Notes under the pieces: generated by a model
Seen by the model: only the letters and a program-made list of their open reading frames with translations
What the model was told of the DNA's origin: nothing
The model's database searches: none
Position numbers and translations under genes: made by a program
Shown here: positions 1 through 5,059 of the stretch, one piece after another
How positions within the stretch are numbered: the stretch's first letter is position 1
Layout of the letters: each line of letters begins with the position of its first letter
Source of the DNA: Cloacimonetes bacterium UBA5456
Lineage (GTDB): Bacteria; Cloacimonadota; Cloacimonadia; Cloacimonadales; Cloacimonadaceae
DNA: 5,059 nt
Reading direction: 5' to 3'
Assembly: GCA_002427325.1 (NCBI GenBank)
Contig: DIQS01000053.1
Coordinates: 1 to 5,059, forward strand

Positions 1-114
1 CCCAGTAAGGAAGCAGTGGAAAAACAGCCAAAAAAGCATGGATTTTCACGAGGAAATATGCTCTGAAAAAATAAAATGCTTGCCATTTGTATGAGTATTG
101 ATTTAGTGGCTTTC
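1..114 (+). other. A-rich lead-in, probable 3' end of an upstream gene
   Basis: No complete gene fits here. Two forward frames are open from the left edge. Frame 1 ends at TGA 64-66 and would give the tail ...HGFSRGNML. Frame 2 ends at TGA 92-94 and would give ...EKIKCLPFV; its stop overlaps an in-frame ATG of the ABC exporter (ATGA at 91-94), the usual arrangement for translational coupling. The third frame has stops at 6-8 and 72-74 and is excluded. Either tail could be the C-terminus of a neighbour in the same operon; both are lysine-rich and too short to identify. I see no convincing promoter or terminator. A GAGGA purine stretch at 50-54 precedes an ATG at 58-60 that meets a stop after two codons, so it does not serve the exporter. 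Confidence 0.35.
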
Positions 115-2043
115 ATGGAAAAGAAGGAAACAAGAAAAAACAGAAGAAGCAATCTCGGCTTGCTTTATCGGATGATGTTTCGCTATTGGCATTATGTCTT
201 AGCGGGCTTGATCTCTATGATCTTATTTGCCCTGTTTGGCGGGGTAAGCATCACCGTTTTGGTTCCGCTTTTCGACTTTGTTTTTGCGCCTCAGGAAGTG
301 GCTATTGTCCACCACAATCCCGCGGAGATTTTCAGGGCATTATCTGCAGATATATCGAGCTTTATCCACAGCCAAGGTTCGCTGATTAAGCTGATCTCCT
401 CAGGTCAATTTGGTGCTCTTTGGGAAACGCTCAAAGAGACAATGTTGGTCTCGGATTCCATAGGACTGCTCTACCTCTTATGCATCGCCATGGTGATCCT
501 CATCGTCTTCAAGAATCTCGCCTATTTTGCCAATCGCTATTTCTTTATCGTCTTGCGTGGACGCACGGTTAAAGACATGCGCGACTATATGTTTGGCCGC
601 TATCTCAATCAATCATTGGAGTTTTTTAGTCAGAACAAAGTGGGCGATGCGATTGTGCGCATGGTGAACGATGTCGAGATTGTTTCAAATCAATATATCA
701 ATGCTGTTTTCAATGGTTTACGCGACATCAGCTCGGTGCTTGTCTATATGGCAATCGCGCTTTTCCTCAATGCCGAGCTATTTTTATATAGCATCATAAT
801 CGTGCCGCTTTTGGCCTTCACTGTAGGCTATCTCGGCAAAAAGATCAAGAAATATTCAAAGCGTATTCAGAGCCAGCTTTCGGTTATGTTCAACGCAGTG
901 GAAGAGGTCTTAAACAGCATCAAAATCGTGAAGGCATTTAGGCGCGAAGACTATGAACATAAAGAGTTTGAGAAGATCAATAGGAAGCATCTCAAGCTTT
1001 GGCAAAAGTCGCAAGTTTATGCAGCGATGAGCGTGCCTTTTTCGGAGCTTAATACCGTGCTCACGGGCGTGGTCGTGGTGATACTCGGCGGTCAAATGAT
1101 CGTTGACCCTGCCAGAAGCTTTTCTTTGGGCGATTTCACCGCTTTTCTCTTTGCCGTATTCTCTATGTTGCACCCTCTTAAGGTGCTTAGCCAACTTTAT
1201 GCAGACATGAAAAAGGCGGGGGTTTCGCTGGATAGAATAGCACTGGTGCTCAACGATGAATCGGACATCAAGGATCATCCCGATATGATTGAGAAAAAGA
1301 GCTTTGAGCGTGAGATAAGCTTTGAGAATGTGGACTTTTATTACAAGGAAGGCGCCGAGGTGATCAAAAACCTCAGCATCAAGATCAATAAGGGCGAAAA
1401 AGTGGCGTTTGTGGGCGCAAGCGGCGGTGGCAAGACCACCGTTACCAATCTCGTGAATCGCATGTATGACGTCAAAAGTGGTGCCATCAAGATCGACGGC
1501 ATCGATATTCGCCGGATTCGCCTCGACGACTTGCGCCATCTCTTTGGTGTGGTGACGCAAGAATCTATCCTTTTCTCCAAAAGTATCAGGGATAATATCG
1601 CCTATGGAGCTTATGACGAGATCGATGATGACGCCATCATAGCTGCGGCGCAAATAGCTCATGCAGAAGAGTTTATCATGGAATTTCCCATGGGCTATGA
1701 GCAGATTTTGGACACTAAGGGGCAAAACCTTTCCGGTGGGCAGAAACAGCGACTCTGCATAGCGCGCGCCATCGTGGGAGACCCGCCCATTCTCATCTTC
1801 GACGAAGCGACCAGTGCGCTCGACACCGAAAGCGAAAAGAAGGTGCAAGACGCCATCAATGAAGCCACTAAAAACCGCACAGTGATCATGGTTGCGCACA
1901 GGCTTTCCACGATCTTGGAAAGCGATAGGATATTTGTCTTAGACAAAGGCGAGGTGATCGGTCAGGGCAGTCACGAAGAGCTGTTAAAGAGTTGCCCGCG
2001 TTATCAATATCTCTGTGAATTGCAGTTTGGGATTTCTTTATAG
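115..2043 (+). CDS. MsbA-like ABC exporter, fused membrane and ATPase domains
   Basis: This is a half-transporter of 642 aa expected to work as a homodimer in the inner membrane, using ATP to flip or export a hydrophobic substrate; lipid A/phospholipid (MsbA) is the closest familiar role but the substrate cannot be read from sequence. The basic cytoplasmic N-terminus (MEKKETRKNRR) is followed by six membrane segments at about 26-56, 116-147, 204-219, 222-241, 303-327 and 336-355. The ATPase domain has an A-loop aromatic near Y410, Walker A GASGGGKT (434-441), Q-loop Q482, signature LSGGQ (539-543), Walker B ending D563 with catalytic E564, D-loop SALD (567-570) and H-loop H595, so it looks fully active. 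The roughly 59-residue loop between segments 1 and 2 is longer than in E. coli MsbA. Start: ATG 115 is chosen because AGTGG lies 5 bases upstream and the product begins with a normal basic N-terminus. ATG 76 (655 aa) and ATG 91 are in-frame alternatives that add a hydrophobic stretch. A multidrug exporter is the main alternative function. Confidence 0.93.
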   Translation: MEKKETRKNRRSNLGLLYRMMFRYWHYVLAGLISMILFALFGGVSITVLVPLFDFVFAPQEVAIVHHNPAEIFRALSADISSFIHSQGSLIKLISSGQFGALWETLKETMLVSDSIGLLYLLCIAMVILIVFKNLAYFANRYFFIVLRGRTVKDMRDYMFGRYLNQSLEFFSQNKVGDAIVRMVNDVEIVSNQYINAVFNGLRDISSVLVYMAIALFLNAELFLYSIIIVPLLAFTVGYLGKKIKKYSKRIQSQLSVMFNAVEEVLNSIKIVKAFRREDYEHKEFEKINRKHLKLWQKSQVYAAMSVPFSELNTVLTGVVVVILGGQMIVDPARSFSLGDFTAFLFAVFSMLHPLKVLSQLYADMKKAGVSLDRIALVLNDESDIKDHPDMIEKKSFEREISFENVDFYYKEGAEVIKNLSIKINKGEKVAFVGASGGGKTTVTNLVNRMYDVKSGAIKIDGIDIRRIRLDDLRHLFGVVTQESILFSKSIRDNIAYGAYDEIDDDAIIAAAQIAHAEEFIMEFPMGYEQILDTKGQNLSGGQKQRLCIARAIVGDPPILIFDEATSALDTESEKKVQDAINEATKNRTVIMVAHRLSTILESDRIFVLDKGEVIGQGSHEELLKSCPRYQYLCELQFGISL

Positions 2044-2095
2044 AATTAGGGTTTTGGATTAAGATTTGAGGATTCAAAAAAGAAGTGGTGAGATT
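2044..2095 (+). other. Short gap between exporter and permease
   Basis: These 52 bases show no hairpin and no T-run suggestive of a terminator, which supports co-transcription of the two flanking genes. The stretch is rich in G, A and T and repeats GATT loosely (GGATT 2056-2060, AGATT 2062-2066, GGATT 2070-2074, AGATT 2091-2095); I attach no function to that. Confidence 0.5.
2087..2092 (+). promoter_or_regulatory. Weak ribosome binding site of the permease gene
   Basis: GGTGAG sits 3 bases before ATG 2096 within the purine-rich run AGAAGTGGTGAG. The match to the Shine-Dalgarno consensus is partial and the spacing is short. It still decides the start, because the in-frame TTG at 2066 has nothing comparable upstream. 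Confidence 0.45.
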
Positions 2096-3202
2096 ATGAA
2101 CGAAGAAAAGAAACAACTTGTTATCAATCCCGTGGATAAGGAATATAAGGCGGGGATAGTGGAACTCAGGTGGATCAGGGTCTTGCTCACGGTGATCGCT
2201 ATTCCCATATTGGTCTTGATCTTACGCACGCTAAAATCCATCTTTATTCCCTTGGTTTTTGCGCTCTTTCTCAGCTTTGTCTTTGCTCCGCTAAATCAAT
2301 TTCTGCGCAAGAAAGGCTTGCCCATTTGGCTGGTGACGATTGTCAATCTCTTGGTGATTGCCCTGCTCATGACGGCGTCCGTCCTCATCCTCAGTGAAGC
2401 GGCAGGTTCGCTTGTAAGTGGATTTCCTCCCTACCAGAAAGACCTCTTTTTGCGCATGGAAACTTGGATGCAATATTTTGAAGAGCTTGCCCAAAAGATG
2501 AACCTCGCTATGAGCGATTACACTCAAATGGATGTGTCACAACTAATCGCACCGGGGAGCTTTTCAATCTCAAAAACGCTCACGAATGTGATGGCGACCA
2601 CCATGGACATCGTCTGGAATTTCTTTCTCATCATGATATTTCTGATGTTTATCGTGGGTGCGGATAATAAGCTCGTGGAAAGGCTCAAAAAGGTTCTCTC
2701 GCCCAAAGAGCAAAAGAGAACGGTGAATACCATTTTGAATATCCAAACTCAGATACAGCGCTATTTGCTTACCAAGACGCTGATTAGCCTCGCTACGGCA
2801 ATAGTCGGGATGCTGCTCATGCTCTTGTTTGGCGTGGATTTTGTCCTCGTTTGCGGGATCATCCTGTTCGTGCTGAACTTTATCCCCAATATCGGCAGCA
2901 TCATTGCCAGCGCTATTCCCATCGTAATCTGCTTTTTGCAAAGCGGGCTTGATCTTAGAACCATCTTTTTTGGTCTCTTGATCACTGCGACTCAGATGCT
3001 TTTCGGCAATATCTTGGAGCCGAAGATACAGGGAGAAAGGCTGAATCTTAGCCCGATCATGGTTTTGGTGTCCTTGATATTTTGGGGTTGGGTTTGGGGG
3101 ATCATGGGCATGATTTTGGCGGTGCCGATAACCTCGGCGCTGAATATTATCATGATTCAGATCGATGAAAAGAATGTGATTTCGGCGGTGATCAGCGGTT
3201 AA
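2096..3202 (+). CDS. AI-2E/PerM-family membrane permease
   Basis: This is a 368-aa polytopic inner-membrane protein of the AI-2E transporter family (PF01594; relatives are TqsA, YdiK, PerM). Some members export the autoinducer AI-2 and others move sodium or protons, so the substrate here is open. Hydrophobic segments appear at about 28-44, 46-66, 77-101, 168-188, 228-262, 265-285, 290-308 and 312-345. The soluble loop at about 102-165, between the third and fourth segments, is typical of the family. Two family signatures in the C-terminal half support the call: NFIPNIGSIIASAIP starting at N261, and NILEPKIQG starting at N305, followed by a Gly/Trp-rich segment ending in GMILAVPI. Length is normal for the family (about 340-380). 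ATG 2096 is preferred over TTG 2066. The gene lies 52 bases after the ABC exporter on the same strand and is probably in its operon. It ends with tandem stops TAA TAG, the first shared with era on the other strand. Confidence 0.9.
   Translation: MNEEKKQLVINPVDKEYKAGIVELRWIRVLLTVIAIPILVLILRTLKSIFIPLVFALFLSFVFAPLNQFLRKKGLPIWLVTIVNLLVIALLMTASVLILSEAAGSLVSGFPPYQKDLFLRMETWMQYFEELAQKMNLAMSDYTQMDVSQLIAPGSFSISKTLTNVMATTMDIVWNFFLIMIFLMFIVGADNKLVERLKKVLSPKEQKRTVNTILNIQTQIQRYLLTKTLISLATAIVGMLLMLLFGVDFVLVCGIILFVLNFIPNIGSIIASAIPIVICFLQSGLDLRTIFFGLLITATQMLFGNILEPKIQGERLNLSPIMVLVSLIFWGWVWGIMGMILAVPITSALNIIMIQIDEKNVISAVISG
3199..3202. other. Shared TTAA: overlapping stop codons of convergent genes
   Basis: The palindrome TTAA provides the TAA stop of the permease (3200-3202, plus strand) and the TAA stop of era (3199-3201, minus strand). 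The two genes therefore overlap tail to tail by 4 bases, and no intergenic space is left for a terminator between the converging transcripts. Confidence 0.95.
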
Positions 3203-4086
3203 TAGAAGCCGAGTTCTTTGAGCGCAGTGCCCTTTTTGCGCCAGTTTTCGTTCACTTTCACGTGGAGGTGGATGCGAACGGGGAAGTCGATAAATTCGCT
3301 GAACTGCTTTTCGGCATACTCGCGAATCTTTTTGAGGTTTGAGCCGCCTCTGCCGATGATGATATGCTTTTGGCTGTTGCGCTCTATCCATATCACAGCG
3401 TTGATCACGATGATATCAGCTCTTTCTTCAAATCTTTCAATCAAAACAGCCGTGCTATAGGGAATTTCATCTTGAAAATTGTGGAATATCGCTTCGCGGA
3501 TCAGCTCTTTGGCAAAAAATCTTAAGGGGAGGTCGGAGAGCTGTTCTTCGTCATAATAGGGCATGTGAAGCGGCATAAAAGACGTTATCGTGGAGATGAG
3601 CTCAGGGATGCCCTCGCCGCTTTTTGCGCTCACAAATAGCGTCTCAGCGATGTTATCGGGCAAATGCTTGAGTATCTCTTGCTTGTCAAAATCGGGGCTG
3701 ATATCGAGCTTGTTCAACACGGCGATCACGGGGCTGCGCGCTTTTTGCACCACGCTTAATAGCTCTAAGTCATAATCGCTGGGGAAGCTCTGGATCTGGC
3801 TCATAAAGATGAGCAAATCAACATCTTTGAAGCTGTCGTCGATGATCTTTGCCATGCGTTCTTGCATCTCATAGCGCGGCTTTAGGAAACCGGGGGTGTC
3901 GATGAAGATGATCTGCTCGCTACTTGTGTTTAGGATGCCTTTCACGGCATAACGCGTGGTTTGTGGCTTGGGAGAGGTGATGGAGAGCTTCTCGCCCAAG
4001 ATGCGGTTCATAAGCGTGGATTTGCCGGTGTTTGGTTTGCCGATGATGGTGACAAATCCACTTCTAAAATCTGTGTAGTCTTTCAT
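3199..4086 (-). CDS. era: GTPase Era, 16S rRNA/30S assembly factor
   Basis: Era is a GTP-driven assembly factor that binds the 3' end of 16S rRNA through a KH domain and helps mature the 30S subunit; it acts in the cytoplasm and at the membrane. The 295-aa length is typical. The G domain carries G1 GKPNTGKS (16-23), the switch I Thr in PQTTR (41-45), G3 DTPG (63-66), G4 NKLD (125-128) and G5 SAK (153-155). The linker and KH start match the family (FFAKELIREAIF near 190-201, then DEIPYSTAV), the KH GxxG loop is GRGG (245-248), and the end NWRKKGTALKELGF is a classic Era C-terminus. These features separate it from Der/EngA and other TRAFAC GTPases. Small departures from the common pattern are Thr for Val/Ala in the P-loop (PNTGKS) and FMSQIQSF where many Eras have FVVDA. 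ATG 4084-4086 is the only plausible start, yet the bases before it (CACCTTAAAAAAC on the coding strand) show no Shine-Dalgarno. It lies downstream of rocD on the same strand, behind a terminator. Confidence 0.97.
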   Translation of the reverse strand: MKDYTDFRSGFVTIIGKPNTGKSTLMNRILGEKLSITSPKPQTTRYAVKGILNTSSEQIIFIDTPGFLKPRYEMQERMAKIIDDSFKDVDLLIFMSQIQSFPSDYDLELLSVVQKARSPVIAVLNKLDISPDFDKQEILKHLPDNIAETLFVSAKSGEGIPELISTITSFMPLHMPYYDEEQLSDLPLRFFAKELIREAIFHNFQDEIPYSTAVLIERFEERADIIVINAVIWIERNSQKHIIIGRGGSNLKKIREYAEKQFSEFIDFPVRIHLHVKVNENWRKKGTALKELGFY

Positions 4087-4099
4087 GTTTTTTAAGGTG

Positions 4100-4129
4100 A
4101 AAAAAGGGGGAGTGTGTTTGGCTCCCCCT
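4100..4129 (-). terminator. Intrinsic terminator after rocD
   Basis: On the minus strand the sequence reads AGGGGGAG (4129-4122), a 9-base loop CCAAACACA, CTCCCCCT (4112-4105), then TTTTT (4104-4100). The stem is 8 perfect base pairs, mostly G-C, followed directly by the T-run, so it is a textbook Rho-independent terminator for rocD, starting 14 bases past its stop codon. In the plus direction no T-run follows the stem, so it acts one way. The end of its T-run is only 13 bases from the era start codon. Confidence 0.88.
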
Positions 4130-4143
4130 CGTTATCTATTGGT

Positions 4144-5059
4144 TTATAGTTCGTTAAATACGCTTTTGATGATGTCCACGCACTCGTCGAGCTGCTCTTT
4201 GGTGATCACGAGTGGCGGGGCGAGGCGGATGATGTGGCGATGGGTGGGTTTGCAAAGGAGACCTCTTTCTTTGAGCATCACGCAAACATCCCAAGCTTCG
4301 ACGCCATCTTTGGGCTCTACCACGATTGCGTTGAGCAAACCGCGTCCACGCACGAGAGAGAGCATGGGGTGGTTGATTTTCTTGAGTTCTTCGCGGAGAT
4401 ATTCACCAAGCTCATAGGCGCGCTCGGCGAGCTTTTCATCTCTAACAACTTCGAGAGCGGCTTTTGCAACCACGCAGGCAAGCGGGAATCCGCCAAAGGT
4501 GGAGCCATGTTCGCCGGGCTTGATCTGCAGCATGATGTCTTTGTCTGCCAAAACTGCGGAGACGGGAAGCACACCGCCGGAGATTGCTTTGCCGAGGATG
4601 AGGATGTCCGGGCGAACCCCTTCATAATCGCAAGCTAAGAGCTTACCCGTGCGGGCGATACCGGTCTGAATCTCATCGGCGATAAAGAGAACTTGATACT
4701 CTTTACAGATGTCGAAACATTCTTTGAGATAGCCTTCGTCGGGGATATAGACTCCGGCTTCGCCTTGGATGGGTTCAACGATGAATGCAGCGACGTTTTT
4801 GCCTTCTTTTTGAAGATAGCTTTTGAGTGCGCCGGCATCGTTGTAAGGAATTCTTTCGATTCCGGGGGTGAAAGGACCAAATCCACCATAGGAAGTGGGG
4901 TCTGATGAAGCTGAAACGATGGAGATGGTGCGACCATGGAAGTTGCCTTCAACAAAGAGGATGATGGCTTTGTTATCTTCCACGCCTTTAACGTTGTATG
5001 CCCATTTGCGGGCGAGTTTCATCGCAGTCTCCACGCCTTCTGCACCGCTGTTCATCGGC
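4144..5059 (-). CDS. rocD: Ornithine aminotransferase, N-terminus cut by window edge
   Basis: This PLP enzyme moves the delta-amino group of ornithine to 2-oxoglutarate, giving glutamate-5-semialdehyde and glutamate; it links arginine/ornithine breakdown to proline and glutamate in the cytoplasm. About 305 residues are visible; the family is near 400, so roughly 100 N-terminal residues lie past the right edge. The Met at 5055 is internal: the preceding codon is Pro and PMNSGAEGVETA matches the family's conserved PMNTGAE(A/G)VETA. Counting from that Met, visible sites are GAEGVETA (4-11, PLP phosphate), GNFHGRT (37-43) with the ornithine-type Arg42, TSYGGFGPFTPG (54-65), EPIQGEAGV (94-102), D127 in ADEIQTG, the PLP lysine K156 in LGKAISGG, HGSTFGG (183-189) and R277 in IRLAPP (substrate carboxylate). 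The match to ornithine rather than acetylornithine aminotransferase rests on FGPFTPG, EPIQGEAG and RLAPPLVI; acetylornithine or GABA aminotransferase is a less likely alternative. It is followed by an intrinsic terminator and then era. Confidence 0.93.
   Translation of the reverse strand, partial: PMNSGAEGVETAMKLARKWAYNVKGVEDNKAIILFVEGNFHGRTISIVSASSDPTSYGGFGPFTPGIERIPYNDAGALKSYLQKEGKNVAAFIVEPIQGEAGVYIPDEGYLKECFDICKEYQVLFIADEIQTGIARTGKLLACDYEGVRPDILILGKAISGGVLPVSAVLADKDIMLQIKPGEHGSTFGGFPLACVVAKAALEVVRDEKLAERAYELGEYLREELKKINHPMLSLVRGRGLLNAIVVEPKDGVEAWDVCVMLKERGLLCKPTHRHIIRLAPPLVITKEQLDECVDIIKSVFNEL

Noticed and set aside
910..1899. A 329-codon open frame on the minus strand inside the ABC exporter gene
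   Set aside because: It lies wholly opposite a strongly supported ABC exporter, its translation is rich in His, Arg and Leu without any recognisable domain, and it is explained by codon bias of the sense gene.
2066..2095. TTG start adding ten residues to the permease
   Set aside because: No ribosome binding site precedes TTG 2066, while ATG 2096 has GGTGAG just upstream and gives a typical N-terminus.
2050..2095. Loose GATT-containing repeats in the exporter-permease gap
   Set aside because: Units are short, unevenly spaced and imperfect, as expected by chance in a T/G/A-rich gap.
3222..3241. Possible plus-strand terminator: GCGCA, 10-base loop, TGCGC, then CAGTTTTC
   Set aside because: Only 5 base pairs, a large loop and a poor T-run. 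The bases are also explained as conserved coding sequence of the Era C-terminus.
2570..3391. A 273-codon minus-strand open frame across the permease and the era 3' end
   Set aside because: The product is extremely rich in His, Gln, Arg and Asp with no membrane or domain pattern; it overlaps two real genes and has the look of an antisense shadow.
4143..4175. Possible promoter for era at the rocD 3' end (TATAAA near 4143-4148 on the minus strand)
   Set aside because: The -10-like hexamer covers the rocD stop codon and no matching -35 element lies at the right distance; AT-rich sequence alone is not enough.
4234..4638. A 134-codon plus-strand open frame opposite rocD
   Set aside because: It sits opposite conserved aminotransferase motifs, including the PLP lysine region, and shows no family signature of its own.

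Overview
The window holds two pairs of genes that face each other. It reads as ordinary chromosomal DNA from a Gram-negative-type bacterium. I see no mobile element, CRISPR array, rRNA or tRNA, no broken gene and no clearly novel system. Organism: composition looks moderate by eye (not computed). A lipid-exporter-like ABC protein with a long loop between its first two membrane segments, the style of the Era protein, and the near absence of strong Shine-Dalgarno sites would fit the FCB/Cloacimonadota side of the tree. That placement is a weak inference.

Plus strand, left half (about 1-3202): a short A-rich lead-in of 114 bases probably contains the 3' end of an upstream gene. It is followed by a complete homodimeric-type ABC exporter of 642 aa (MsbA-like: membrane domain plus ATPase domain) and, after a 52-base gap, a 368-aa AI-2E/PerM-family permease. 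The two are probably co-transcribed and both act in the inner membrane.

Minus strand, right half (3199-5059): ornithine aminotransferase (rocD), whose N-terminus lies beyond the right edge, is transcribed first. A compact 57-base gap follows and then the ribosome-assembly GTPase era. The gap contains a clear intrinsic terminator pointing in the direction of rocD transcription, ending only 13 bases before the era start codon and leaving no visible Shine-Dalgarno site for era.

The two transcription units collide tail to tail. The permease and era share the four bases TTAA, each using three of them as its TAA stop codon, so there is no intergenic space at all between the convergent units. The most useful second-look items are the terminator packed against era, the shared stop codons without a dedicated terminator, and the uncertain start of the ABC exporter.
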